Shown one piece after another: positions 12,400 to 25,379 of a stretch of 64,000 bases of DNA (positions are counted from its first letter, which is position 1; each line of letters starts with the position of its first letter). The notes beneath the pieces were generated by a model. That model ran no database searches. It saw nothing but the letters and a program-made list of their open reading frames with translations, and was not told where the DNA came from. Origin of the DNA: Cryptomeria japonica (taxonomy: Eukaryota; Streptophyta; Pinopsida; Cupressales; Cupressaceae); NCBI RefSeq assembly GCF_030272615.1, contig NC_081410.1, forward strand, positions 566,389,152-566,453,151, read 5' to 3'. Position numbers and translations under genes: made by a program.

Positions 12400-13135
12400 T
12401 TTTTGATGCTTTATCTTATCAATGTTGGTTAAATGCTATGAAAGATGAAATTAATCAAATAGAAAAGAATCAAACATGGGTGTTAGTGCATAGGTCGGAT
12501 GATAAAAATGTTATAGGAGGTATATGGGTGTTTAGAAATAAGCTTGATGAATCTAGATAGGTTGTTAGAAATAAAGCACATTTTGTTTGTAAGGGTTATG
12601 CACAATAGGATGGTATAGACTTAGGTGAAATGTTTGCACTTGTAGCTAGATTAGAATCAATTAGAATATTCCTTGCATACTCTTGCTATAAAATTTTTAA
12701 AGTTTACCAAATGGATGTCAAAACTGCTTTTCTCAATGACTATCTTGATGAAGAAGTTTATATGGAACAACCAGAAGACTTTGAATCTGCAGATAAACCT
12801 GATTATGTGTACAAATTAAAAAAGGCACTCTATGACCTTAAACAAGCTCTGAGAGCTTGGTACTCCAGATTGGATGGTCATCTTAAAGGAAATGGATTTA
12901 CTAAAGGAGGAGTGGACAACAATTTGGATGTTAAGGTCGCATGTAATGACATTCTAGTTGTTGAAGTATATGTGGATGACATTATTTTTGGCTGCAATAA
13001 TGATTCCTTGTCTAAAATGTTTTCTAAAATCATGGAATCTAAATTTGAAATGTCCATGTTGGGTGAATTAACCTTCTTCCTTGGTCTTCAAGTAATGTAG
13101 CTTAAACAATGCATTTTTCTGTGATAAACTAAATA
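12400..13135 (+). pseudogene. copia reverse transcriptase
   Basis: WLNAMKDEINQIEKNQTW, QMDVKTAFLNDYLDEEVYM, KALYDLKQALRAWY and the catalytic YVDD box (12969-12980, EVYVDDIIFG) appear in the right order. In-frame TAG/TAA codons at about 12558, 12606 and 13098, and TGA/TAA near 13122-13128, break it. Most fit C-to-T or G-to-A change of CAG, TGG or CGA codons. Confidence 0.9.
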
Positions 13136-13940
13136 TGCCAAAGAAATGCTTAGGAAGTTTAACATGGCAGACTGCAAACTAGTTAGCACTCCAATAGAAA
13201 CTAGTTGTAAATTATCTAAGTGTGATGAATCACCCGAGGTAAATCAATCAGAGTATAGATCAATGATAGGCAGTTTGTTATATTTGACTGCATCTAGACC
13301 AGATTTGATGTTTGCAGTATGTTTGGTTTCACGTTTTCAATCTACACCAAAACAATCTTATTTGAATGTTGTCAAATGAATTTTCAAGTATATTCAGGGT
13401 ACTTTAGACTATGGTTTATGGTATCCTCGAAATAATGATTTTACTCTTGTTGGTTTCACTGATTCTGATTGGGTTGGCTATATAGATGATCGTAAGAGAA
13501 CCAGTGGTGCTGCCATCTTTCTAGGTGTCTGTCTTGTTGCCTAGCACAACAAAAAGCAAGAATGTGTTACTTTGTCCACTATAGAATCTGAATACATTGT
13601 TGCCACTGCATGTTGTATACAGTTGATATGGATGTCCCACCAAATTGCTGATATGGGTATTTCTGTTGCTAAGCCTATTTCAATCTTTTGTGACAATACA
13701 AGTGCTATTAGTCTTTCCAAAAATCTTGTTATGCATTCTCACACTAAACATGTTGCTATCAAATTACATTTTCTATGAGACCAAGTGTTGGCTAATGAGT
13801 TTCAGCTTTTGTATGTGCCTTCTCAAGCACAAGTGGCTGATCTTTTTACCAAAGCTTTATCCAAAGAAACATTTGAAAGGCTTAAGGAAAGGTTGGGAGT
13901 TCTCTCTCAATCTAGTATTTTCACTTCTTGCACAAATTGA
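13136..13940 (+). pseudogene. copia RNase H
   Basis: This continues the reverse-transcriptase frame with the connection segment (YRSMIGSLLYLTASRPDLMFAV), then RNase H motifs TDSDWVGYIDDRKRTSG, LSTIESEYIVA and FCDNTSAISLSKN, and a tail ending VADLFTKALSKETFERL. Stops fall near 13377, 13542 and 13776. The coding region ends at about 13940 and no envelope-like frame follows before the 3' LTR. Confidence 0.9.
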
Positions 13941-14294
13941 GGGGGAGATTTTCTCCTCTAGTAGCTATGTGCTTCTTTGCCCTTTGTCCTTGAGACAAAA
14001 AGGGGGAGAAACAAACATCATTAACAATGGTATTTTTTTTATTGTCAGTGGTATTTTTTTATTGTTATTGTGGCAATACAGTGGCATCTTTGACAGTGAT
14101 ATACAGTGGCATCTGTGATAGTAACATGTAGTGGTATTTTTTTGTTTTTGATAATGAGACTATTGACAGTTACATTTGGATTGCTTTATACTTGATACAC
14201 AGTGATATTTATGGTACAATGAGTATGTTGGCTATGAGATTCAGGTCAATGATGGCATTTTATTTTTTTCGCAATCAAAGACAAAGGGGGAGTT
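13941..14294 (+). other. copia 3' non-coding region with polypurine tracts
   Basis: This contains three GGGGGAG purine tracts, near 13940, 14002 and 14286. The last, aaagggggag at 14283-14292, lies at the 3' LTR boundary and is the probable polypurine tract for plus-strand priming. Between them is an imperfect repeat of 'cagtggcat/gtggtattttt' words (about 14020-14140). Confidence 0.75.
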
Positions 14295-16138
14295 TGTTGA
14301 CCCTTGATTACCCTTGACGACGAAAAAGGGTGACATCATGGAAGGCATGTTGATAAACCATTGGTATATTCCATTAATAATGCTATCGTGCCTCATCTGC
14401 ATAATCTTCAGTGAAACTTATGATGTGTACAACCACATAATGACTTGGCATCAACTTACCTGACATTCTTGCACGAGACTCTATTGTGCACTTCAAATAT
14501 TTTGAAATCCCATTTTATATTTTGGTTTCTTAAGTGGTAAAAGAAAAAGAATAAACAACAGTGTTTTACTTTGTTGCACAAACCCTAGACGGTGCCGCCA
14601 TGGGCAATTTGGAGGCTGTAGTAGTGATTGTTCTACTTATTTTTGTGTGATGGGTTTTAGCTATGTTTAACTCCAAAAGAAGATAGTTCGAATGGTGGTC
14701 TCTTTGGCCATTCTTGTGGGGATTGTATAAAGTTTTTCAACAATGTTTTTTAGGTGACTTTGTTTTGCAGTGACAGAGGTAACATCGTGTTGTTCTTTCT
14801 ATATCTGGAAATTAAAAGGCAAGCTAATTTTTCTATTTCAAATTTTTACAGAGCAGTAAAAAATTGCAAAATGTTTTTTCTCTTTTGTGTTGTAAAAAGA
14901 GATGGGTAGGAATAAAGAGTTTGATGGTTCTTTTATTTTACAATCATGTAACTATTTTTTTGAGATAACAAAGGTTTTACAAGTGTTTTATATGCTATAA
15001 ACAAGAGATTCGTTGTTTGTATGGATTTCAGTTTTCTGGAGCAGATTTATAACTATTTTTTAAATGTTATACAAAAATCTTGTTTCTGTTTAGAAACCCT
15101 AACTAATACAGTTACCCTATTTTCGAGGTATATTTGGAAGGTTGTTTTTGGAACATATTTGATTTAAAAACAATTCATTTCAGTTTTTGAACTGATTCTA
15201 CATCTCTAGGCATTTATACATATCATGGTTGTGACATTTGAAATGTGAGTGTGAAGAGAAAAATAAAAAGGTAGGGAAAACTGTGCATTACTTGCTGTGA
15301 TTAGTGAAAAAGATTGAAAGGATTTTTCATTGCATATTTTGAAAAATCTATTTTTAGAAGTTCAGTGTGAATTTGATTTTGGAAATCAAGGGTAGAAAGG
15401 ATTATTGTATTTCATACAAATAACAGAGTATACAGAGTATGTGATTTCTCTGCACTTTATAGCATTATATTTGTAGAAGAAAATTGTTTTAGTTGTACTC
15501 TTATAATCTCACAGTTGCACAAGTAAATTTCTGCAATTATGATGTTATTAGAGTAACAAATTATAAACTGCTTTTAGTAAAAATCTGCCCTACTCAGATA
15601 GCTTTATGGTTGCAAGAACACTCCAATTATAAAGGTATTTGAGTTTCAGATTCATGATATTGATTGAAACAGGGGTTGGTGCTCCTTGAAGACAGTGTAC
15701 AGAGTTGGTGCTCATTGTTATAATAAAAATGATCTTTATGAGTGGTTTTTCTACCCCAAGAGGGTTTTCCACTCATGAAATCTTAGTGTCATGTGTCAAA
15801 AGTTTTCTATTAGTTTCATGCTCTGATATGTTGGATTATTTCATTTGTTTTGCACTGTGCTAATTCATACAACTGTAGTTTTATATCTGCAAGTTTCATG
15901 TTACTGTGTCATTTATAAGATTAAATGTTATTTACTTCATTTCTGAAATTTCAACTTTGTTGATTTAAAGGCATTTTTTTCAGTTCATTAGTTTGATCAT
16001 ATCAATATGTATACTTAAGAAAAACTATTTTGTTTTGTCTGATTTACACTCAACAGGTTTCTCTATCAAAACTTCTTGTACGAGGTAAGTTCTTTGACTC
16101 TAATTCACCCCCCTCTTAGAGTCAATTCACTTCCAACA
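14295..16138 (+). repeat. 3' LTR of the copia element (1,844 bp)
   Basis: Matches 7548-9298. It retains bases 14421-14532, which the 5' LTR lacks. CTTA stands immediately before this segment (14417-14420) and again at its end (14529-14532). It ends CTTCCAACA and is followed directly by the second GAGTG. Confidence 0.95.
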
Positions 16139-16712
16139 GAGTGGTTATGCCAAAGTTGATGAAGAGAAAACAGAAAACTCGAAAAGCAGAAGCGTGGTAG
16201 TTACTCTGACATCAATTCTCGTTGTGGCCGCACTCGTGTTTGTGGCTGTCAATGCTTATGTGGCCTCAAACGACAGCGCTCATCATCATCATCATGCTCG
16301 GAGAACCGTCTCCAAAGTGGCGAACACAGCGTGTAGCAAAGCCCGTTATACTGAGCGATGTATCTCGTCCATGGCTTCATATCTTTCTTATCAGACTGCC
16401 AAGCTTCCTAATCTCGCAAAGTTCGCCTTCCAAGTGAGCTTGCAAAGAGCTCAAAAATACCACGACTTCGCCCTCACTCTCCAAAACAATGTGATGAATG
16501 AAAGAGAGCGCGCGGCCTGGCAAGATTGTTTGGAGCTCTTCGAAGATACCATTGATCGTCTCAACGTCTGCTTGAACAACGGTTCCTTACACACAAACTC
16601 CCCTATTTGGCTTAGTGCAGCTCTGACAAACTAGGAAACCTGCTTGAACGGATTTCGTGATCTCAATTTGAGTGCCACCAATCCCATCAGGGCTCTCATG
16701 TTCTCCAGAGCA
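16139..16712 (+). pseudogene. PME copy 1, 3' part: PMEI-like pro-region, truncated
   Basis: Begins with the right-hand GAGTG (16139-16143) and continues PME codon 4. Joined to 7538-7547 it would read 166 residues to a TAG at 16632-16634. It has a short basic/acidic cytoplasmic head, a hydrophobic anchor (SILVVAALVFVAVNAYV), a His-rich patch, and a PMEI-type helical domain with CSKARYTERC and WQDCLELFEDTIDRL. The TAG replaces the CAG of copy 3 within TNQETC. Similarity continues to about 16712 and then ends abruptly. RRLL and the whole catalytic half are absent, so the copy was truncated as well as interrupted. Similarity to copy 3 is high throughout. Confidence 0.9.
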
Positions 16713-17424
16713 TCATAGTTATGCGTGCAAAAGCATTCAAATTATAGACTAAACAAACATTTAGTACTCCCAAACATCGTCGTCATTTAGAAGAGGCTGA
16801 GATGCAACTGTGACCAAGAGAAAGAGATTCTTTAAAGAATAATAGGAATCTTCTCACACACATTGTCATTTATAGAACAACAATCAATATAGACTCAAAC
16901 TATTAATTGGAAGTCACTAATATCTTACATATCACTAATGAAAAAGAGTGACTTCTAGAATATTACTCGTAAATAACCTTATGTCGAGTTGGAACATTCT
17001 TATAAGTCAATCAGTTAGTAACATCAAACATGACAAGAGCACATTGCCCATTAATGTTGCATTCAAACAAAAAGAATAGCAATGATATTCATTTGCCATC
17101 TTAATCTTAGCCAAAAATAGAATACAAATGCTAGTTTAGGTGTAAAACTATAGAGAATTTAAATTTTGAAAAAAATAATGATAGCATGCCATCAAACTTA
17201 AAAGGTTAACTTAATAAGTTAGGAAAAAATTAGAATTTTCATTATTTAATTAAGAGTACAATTTTATTCAATAAATAAATGAATACATATATAGCATATT
17301 TTGATGGATATGATATAGTTGCTCACATATTTTGAGCATGGCCTTCATCCATTATATTCAAGTATTAATTCATTAATAAGTTCTCTAGTATCATTAATGA
17401 TACTTCTATGCCTATGATGTATAC

Positions 17425-17427
<3 letters not shown>
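16713..17427. other. AT-rich, no gene seen
   Basis: This starts at the point where PME similarity ends. I see no coding sequence or repeat match to the rest of the window. Confidence 0.5.

Positions 17428-17462
<35 letters not shown>
17428..17462. repeat. (AC)17 microsatellite
   Basis: Thirty-five bases of perfect AC dinucleotide are followed, after 'tatactt', by an imperfect TG run (about 17469-17483). AC and TG on one strand can pair as a hairpin. Confidence 0.95.
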
Positions 17463-17467
<5 letters not shown>

Positions 17468-20344
17468 TTGTGTGTGCGTGTGTTTTCTTTATATTATGCA
17501 CTCATAATTATTTATGTATCATATACATTATAATAAAATTTAAATTTAAATTCAAAAAAATTATCAATTCTATTTTTAGTTGAGCTTAGATATCTAATAG
17601 CTTAAGCCAACACCATGATTTCAAGATAAGAAGGAACCCTAACAACTCAACTGACAATCTAGAGTTAACCAAATTAGGTATTTAGTTTGCTACTCCTAAT
17701 CTCTAGGCTCTATCAACAAAACATGACATGACCAATACTTACATATTTTAGAGACTTAGATGGTAGATTGACCTTTCATTTGCTTACCTCCCATACCCCA
17801 TGATACTTTACCTCCCTGCACAGAGGATGATGAATTTCCTGCAACCACTAAGTCAAAAGAATGTATTTTGTCCAAAATCTCATCATTAGCTTTAACATGT
17901 ACAAACATGATGAAATAGCTCAATAAAACTTTATGAGTTTTCAAATTAAATCATTCACTTATGCATTCTAAACCACTATTCAAGATATTTAAATATCACA
18001 TAATAGTGCATTAAAACATAGAAAAGTATCAATGAACAAGAGGGGTGTAACAAAGAGTCTAAGTAATTTACCACTTTCTAGTCATGAGAATCCTCATTCT
18101 CAACCTTGCTATATGTATAAATGTATTATATTTTCTATTTTGTTAAATTAAAATACTGCTCTTGTTTTGGATTCTTTTGCAAGTTCAAATGTGTATTGAC
18201 AAATTTATTTGATTAAATTCCTTTATTTGAGTCATCTAGGATAGTTATCACACAATAAATCATCATTGATATACCTTTAAGAGAATTTGATTTGAACTAG
18301 ATTTTCAATCCAACTCTTTTGGATTAAATAGTATGTATATATTATAGAAATTTCAAACTTGATATTGATATTTAATGTGGATGCACATTGTTTCACATGT
18401 TGTATAAATCATGTTTTTCAATTAAATAATCTACAATGAATATCATCACTTGTCATATATTTTTTTAAACCTTTAAATTCTTTAAAATTCAAGTCAAAAA
18501 AATTGAAACATTTGCACTTGTGGGCAAGAATTTAACCTAACTTTAAATCCTTTTAAAAAAATTGTCTATATTATGAACTATCAATTCATTTTTTCTTTCC
18601 TTGACTTTTAACTCCAATTTTATAGAATCCTCTTATTGATCTTTATGACTCTCCATTAAATTTCATTTTCTTTTAGAATATACTCTAGATCGTACTATAG
18701 ATCCATTTCGCTTATTGGCCTTATTATTTTCCATATTCCTTTCTCAAGCTCTATTATGTTTTTACCTTGTACCTTTCTCCAACTCTTTCCCTTACCTAGA
18801 TTCTAAGGGAGCAACGATAACTTCTCTCATTATGTATAAAATATTAAATTTAAATGTGTATTATATATAGTAAATTAAAATATTCTTTAATAGAAAATCA
18901 CTTTCAATAATGGACTACATGAATCTTAGTTTTATTAAAATATAGAACTAATGCTTTTCATGTTGGAATATTAAGTAAAATGGGTGCACAAGGTATCAAG
19001 TCACTTGAATAGGAGGGTGTCATCGATAGTGCTTCCCTTATGAAGTTATCTGTTTCAAATTTTCTTTTCATATTCATAAAAAGAAGTCTACCATGTGAAA
19101 GGATTGCCTAATCATACTTGTAGTATGTTGTAGCTCAACAAACTATTCTACTCCATATTTTTTAATTAAATTATTTTCTAGCCATTTAACTAGGTCCCTT
19201 TAAATCTTTGATAAAAATTATTTATGCTTTCTCAAATTTATTTTGTATCATTTCCCTCATTTAGAACTAGAGATTCTTGGAATTTTATTTTCTTGACTTC
19301 TACTAAATTTTTCCTAGAGGAATAAGTTTACAATAATACATTTATTTTTTAACATAATTTCTTATGGCTTGAAAAAATTAAATACATTTATTCTCATTAT
19401 ATTTGGATATGTAATTTTTCTAGCACTAATCAATTAAGGCTCAATAATTCAAATTCAAGAAGGTTATATGAATATAATATCACCATTGTTAACATATATA
19501 TTCTATTACTTATTAGTTTTCTAGAAATTAAAATCTAATTATTACTAGCTTTGAATATTTATCATGTCATTGGTGAAAACTTAAAGCATTTTTTTGGAGG
19601 TCCTTCATCTTTACATTTGAGGATCTAGTATGACTTTATGATGTTGAATAGAAATGGTATTATTTTAATGAGGTTCAAATTTGGGAGAAAATGGATTTAG
19701 AACAACTTGATAGAAAGGGAAATTTGTTGGAAATAAATAAATATTATTTAATAGCATGGTTGTTTATATAAGTAGAAACATGCATGGATGGAGGTATAAG
19801 ATATTGAATATTTGTTTGAAGTGTCACAAAATATAGTGGAATTGCATGAAAAATATATTTTAGGTATTGGTATATTATGCATAGGATAGGATTTATTAAT
19901 ATAGTATTATGCATCAATTGATAGTTTATCATGGGAATTTGTTTATAAGGACCTGGTTGATTGATTGAGGATAGCAATTTGAAACTATATTCCGAAGGCA
20001 TCATTTGTTGATCAACAATCGAATCCTCATTGTACACTTGTATCATGTATTACAATAGTAATAGTCTACCTCATAAACATAAAGTAGGGGTATCAAAGGC
20101 TATCAAATACATTTGGCCAACCATGAAATGGTTTGGTTTTCTTACAACAAACAAGCTTGTGGACAACTTATGAAAATAGGCATTGAATGGTCTCATGGGT
20201 TTATTATGATCTCTTTGAGCAGTAGGAAACTAATCATACACAAGGAGAATATGAACAATATGAAATGGTTGATAGAAAAGTTTCAAGTTCATCCCAATAA
20301 GTTACATATCTCCAATAAGTAGGCCAAGATACCATCTTAAAGCT
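17463..20344. other. AT-rich intergenic sequence; no recognised gene
   Basis: Only short open frames. A 62-residue minus-strand frame at 17756-17944 (ending ...SSSSVQGGKVSWGMGGK) has a non-random look reminiscent of retroelement gag linkers but matches no domain I can name. I find no LTR ends or shared repeats here. Confidence 0.5.
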
Positions 20345-22985
20345 AATTTATTCAGGGTTAGGATTATGGCTAGGTTAGGGTTAGGGTTTAGTTTTATGAC
20401 ATAAGGGTTATTAGGGTTTAAATAATGGTTATGTTTACGTTAGGGTTAGGGTTAGAGTTAGGGTGTAGGGTTAGCATTAGGATTACAGTTAGGGATATAG
20501 TCAATGTCATTGTTAAGGTTAGGAAATTAGGATTAGGATTAGAGATAAGTTTTGAGTTATGCTTAGGGTTAGGGTTAGGTATTAGGGTTAGGACTAAGGA
20601 TAATTATTAGGGTTAGAGTTTAGGGTTATGGTTAAGTAAGAGTTAGGTTTAGGGTTAAGAGTCAAGGTTATAGTTAATTAGAGTTAGGGTTCAATTACAC
20701 TTAGAGTTTGATTATGCTAAGGGCTTAATTAGGATCAAGGTCTGGGTTAGATTAGGTTTAGGATTGAATAAGGATTAGTGTATAATTATGATTAAAATTC
20801 AATTAGGGTTAGGGTTAAGTAGGACTAGAGTTCAATTAGGGCTAGAGTTAAATCTAGGGATACAATTCAATTATTATATTAGATTATAGTTTACCTTGTA
20901 ACTAAGGCTTAATTATAAGGTTCTAACTAAGGTTAAGGTTATTTTATGGTTAGGGTTCAATTAGGTCAAGATTAGGGATATTGTCAAGGACAGAGTTTGA
21001 TTATGATATGTGGTTGATCATGGTTATGATTAATATAATTAGATTTTAATTAGGGTTAGAATTATGATTATGATCCAATTACTGTAGGCTTAGGGTTAAA
21101 TTAGGGTAAGGGTTTAGGCTAGAATTCAATTAGGATTTGGGTTCAACTATGGTAAATTTTAATTCTAGGGTTAGAATTAAGTTTAGGGTTCAATTAGGGT
21201 CTAATTATGGTTAGGATAAGGCATGGTGAGGATGAGGGTTAGTATTAAATTAGGATAAGAATTCAGTAAGGGTTAGGATTCATATTAGGGTTAGATTAAG
21301 GTTGAAGTAGTAGGTAGGGTTTATTTCTATGGTTAGAGTTAACTTTACGGTTAGGTTAGGGTTAGCATTCAATTAGAGAGATTAGAATTAAGGGTTAAGG
21401 TTATAGTTAATTAAAGTTAGTGTTCAAATATGATTAGGGTTTGATTATGGCAAGGGTTAGATTAAGATTAGAGTTCAATTACGATTCGAGTTTAATTAGG
21501 GTTAGGATTAAGTTTAGGCTAGGATTTAGTTATGATTAGATTAGAGTTAAAGTTGTAGTTAGGGATTAATTGTGGGGTTATATTTAAATTTAAGGTTAGA
21601 TTATAGTTAGCTTCAATTATGGTTAGATTAAGACTAAAGTTTAGGATTGGGTTATGGTTTAGGGTTCAATTAGGTCTAGATTAGGGATATTGTCAAGGTT
21701 AGGGTTTGATTATGGTAAGGTTTTAATTATAGTTAGGGTTCGTATAAGAGTTCAATTAGGGTTAAAATTAGCTTTACGATTCAATTACATTAGGGTTACA
21801 ATTAAATTATTATTAAAGTTTAATTAAGGTTAGGGTTTGGGCTAGAATTCAATAGGATTAGAGTTCAATAAGAGTTAGGGTTTGGATTAGGTTAGGATTT
21901 AATTAGGGTTATATTAAGGTTGAAGTTGTAGGTAGGGTTTTATTCTATAGTTAGAGTTATGCTTACGGTTAGGTAATGGTTGGAATTCAATTAGGGTTAT
22001 ATTTAAGTTTAGGGTTAAGTTATGGTTTAGGGTTATGGTTTGGGTTAGGGGTTAGTGTTAGGATTAGGATTATTATTTGGGTTTACTTCATGTTTAGGGT
22101 TTGAGTTAGGGGTTAGTGTTAGGATTAGGATTATGGTTTGGGTTTACATCATGTTTAGGGTTAGAACTATGGTTAGGTTAGGGCTAGGGTTTAGTTTTAA
22201 ATGACACAAGGGTTTAAATAATGGTTAGGGTTAGGGTTAGGATTAGTATTAGAGTTTAAATAATGGTTATTTTTAGGTTAGGGTTAGGGTTAGTGTTAGG
22301 GTTTAGGATTAGTGTTAGGATTACAGTTAGGGATATGGTCTAACTCATGGTTTAGATTAGGAATAGGGTTATGGTTGGAGGTACATTTTGAGTTATGGTT
22401 AGGATTAGGTATTAGGGTTAGGACTAAGGGTTATTATTAGGGTTAGGGTTTGGGTTATGGTTAAGTAAGAGTTAGGTTTAGGGTTAATGGTCAAGGTTAT
22501 AATTGATTATAGTTAGGTTTCAATTATGCTTAAGGTTTGATTATGGTAAGGGCTTAGTTAGGATCAAGGTATGGGGTAGATTAGGGTTAGGATTTAATAA
22601 GGATTAATGTTCAATTATTATTAAAGTTCAATTAGGGTTAGGGTTAAGTTTAGAGCTAAAGTTCAATTGGGGTTAAACTTAAATCTAGGGCTATGGTTAA
22701 ATTATTGTTAGATTATAGTTTAACTTGTAATTAGTGCTTAATTATAGGTTTGTAGCAAAGTTTAGGGTTAGGTTAGGGTTAGGGTTCAATTGCATCTAGA
22801 TTAAGGGTATTGTCAAGGTTAGGGTTTGATTATGATAAGTGGTTGATCATAGTTATGATTAGTATTAGATTTCAATTAGGGTTAGAATTATGATTAGGAT
22901 TCAATTAATTTAGGCTTACAGTTAAATTAGGGTAATATTAAGTTTAAGGTTAGATTAAGATTAAGCTACAATTAGGATTAATATT
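20345..22985 (+). repeat. Degenerate interstitial telomere-like array (TTAGGG / TTTAGGG)
   Basis: About 2.6 kb built almost wholly from TTAGGG, TTAGGGTTTAGGG and one-step derivatives (TTAGGAT, TTAGAGT, TTAGGTT), G-rich strand on plus throughout. Recurrent longer words such as 'ggttcaattagggttag' and 'gggtttgattatgg' suggest that higher-order units spread after the telomere motif had decayed. Plant telomeres are normally TTTAGGG. Here six-base spacing is common, and no run is long enough to be a working telomere end. Short open frames inside it are by-products. Confidence 0.9.
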
Positions 22986-25379
22986 GTAGGACTGTGAATT
23001 CATAAAACTTATTATCTTCATTATTATGTACATTTTTTCAATACTTCTATAAAATGTATAACTTTAAACTTTGTTCTAATAAAATTAAGGCATTTTAAAA
23101 TAGCTTACTCTTTTTTAATTAAAATTATTTTCTTTTAACTTTTTAAATTTTTTATAATTAACATAAAAGTTCTTTTTGACCTTTTTAAATTAATCATCAT
23201 ATGTTATTTTTGAATATTGTATAACTCAACTAAAATAGAAAAATCACATCTATATGATAAATTAGAAACTTTTAATAATAAATATTTTTATATCTTAAAT
23301 ATTATATAGTATTTTTTAAGTGTTTGTATATGTAAGTTTGAATTTAGAAGGATTATATTTTTATGATAAAAATTTAGAAACATACAAAATTTATCTTTCC
23401 AAATTGAAAATTAAGATTCTTTCACTTTTTTTTAATCTTTTTCTAAATCGGAAATTACATTATTTCCTTTTTTTTTAATCTTTATGTAATAATAGTCTAT
23501 GAAAATGCACATGCTCTTAAAATTTCCTTTTGATTTATATGTGTAAAAAAGATTAATAAAGTTATATTGTGAATGCATTAATAGAAACTAATTGAATAGA
23601 GTATCTTTTTAATTGTGTAATTGAGAAAAAATAGAATTTAATCTAACATTTTTATTCTATTGTTCCTTTTTTATGCAAATCACTTGAAGAAAAATAGAAA
23701 TACATTCTATTTATTTAAATCTTTGAATAGAATCTTTCTAAAAAAATTAGATATTATATTTTTCTTTTTGAATGCAAATCATTTCTAAGTTCCCAATTAA
23801 ATTTTTTATTTTATTTTAAGTTAAATGAATTGTAAACCCTCTGTCTTTCCTTATCATTCCCCATTGATGTTGTCTCTTTTAATTTCACTTCAAAAATACC
23901 TTAAAGGGGACATGGAAGAGTATGAATGATATTCAGAGGATTCAACCATCACATGCTATGGGGTTGCATAAAAAGATTTATTCTCAGGCTATGGCTCCTT
24001 CAACTTACCACTCCCCCTTCCAACTGCCTCTTTTTTTATTATTTAATCTTCCACATTCAAAACAAATGCTTTTGTAACCAACCATTGTAACATCAAACTC
24101 TTTAGCTGCCATTTGCTTTGTAATTCTGGCATGTGAACAATTTTATATTATGGTCTACACAGCTGCATGCAGTGCTTGGTCTTCCAGCATTTTTCTGTTT
24201 TCTTTAATGTTTACACAAAATATTCTACTTTTATTCTATCCTTCACTCCCCTACTGTGACTGTATAGGAATGCTTCTCAGCGTAACAACGCAGAAGGTTG
24301 CCATTTATTGTAGTAGTGAGTTAATCAAATCTCTGGATGCATAGCTTCAACAATGATGTAATCATGACACAATGATTGCATAGGTTGCATTAATGAAATA
24401 GGTTGCACTGATGAAATTTTTTAAAAGAAAATCGCATATTCAGATTATATTACTCTAACGCAACAATATAAATGATTAAACATAATCGAAACATATGGGA
24501 GAAGGTAAAATCTATGCATGTCTCAAAAATTTTTAATTGATGAAAAGATTGAATAAGTAGGTATAAGACACACATAATAAGAATATTTTAAATCTAAAGA
24601 TCTAGGTGAAACATTTTAGGTCAGTGGAGCAATATTTAATCATTGCCAATTGTGGGTATTAGAATAATTTTACAAGTCAAATAATTTGGTATTCTAAATC
24701 CAACACATACAAATTACAGATTAGGAAAACACAGAAAAAATATACTTAATTTCTGCAATAGCACTCTAGCATAGTCATATGAGACAACTTTTAGATTTAA
24801 ATCCCTCCCACAATTTTTCTACATGTTTTTCCTCATACGAGAACAATGCATGCCTTCATGGATTCCTTCTTCCATATCTTTGTATTCTTCTACCTATCGT
24901 GGTCTCCTCCAAAGAACATATTAGATTCATGATAAGTGGAAAATACTATCTGTCTAGGGTTTGGTATAGGGGATGTACTGCGTCAATTCATTAATTTAGT
25001 CGATCTTAAGTGAAAGTTAAACACAACCCAATAATAGTATTGCAGATTTGAGGGTTTTCTAGAAATAGCAGAGCATGTGAAATATCTTTAGCTCTAAAGA
25101 AATATGCACAAATATTTGCAAGAACAATGGACAGTCGCAATTCAAACCAGACACCTGCACAAGTAAGATTGTGAAATCAAATAAAGAAAAGCATACTGAA
25201 ATAGAAGGAAAGCATATTGAAGAAGATTGTGAAATTTAGCTCACCAATAATAGAACCAATGCCAAAAATTATGGATTTCACAATCAAAGTCGATATAACA
25301 GTCCTCACAAGTAGAGATAAACACCATTAATAATAAACAAAAGGATTCCATTCATTTTATCTTCATCAATTATGTCTGC
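22986..25379. other. AT-rich sequence; no gene, weak repeat match
   Basis: 22990-23820 is extremely AT-rich. About 24200-24300 ('tttctgttttctttaatgtttaca ... ggaatgcttctcagcgtaac') is a diverged relative of about 25438-25520, so part of this is repeat debris. No protein is recognised. Confidence 0.5.

Larger units (their letters stand above)
7548..16138 (+). mobile_element. Degenerate Ty1/copia LTR retrotransposon (8,591 bp) inside PME copy 1
   Basis: A complete but dead element. It has long terminal repeats beginning TGTTG and ending CAACA, a decayed initiator-Met-tRNA primer site, a gag with zinc knuckle, two more CCHC knuckles, protease, integrase, reverse transcriptase and RNase H in copia order, a polypurine tract, and a perfect 5-bp target duplication. 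The polyprotein is broken by many stops and at least two frameshifts (about 10180 and 11735). Long LTRs and several GGGGGAG purine tracts near the 3' end recall SIRE/Tork-like lineages, but lineage placement is inference. The LTRs differ at several positions per 100 bp by eye, so the insertion is not recent. Confidence 0.95.

Noticed and set aside
20425-20610. 61-residue frame with LGLGLE repeats
   Set aside because: Translation of the telomere-like array.
20345-22985. A true chromosome end
   Set aside because: The array is heavily degenerate and has unique AT-rich sequence on both sides, so it is interstitial.
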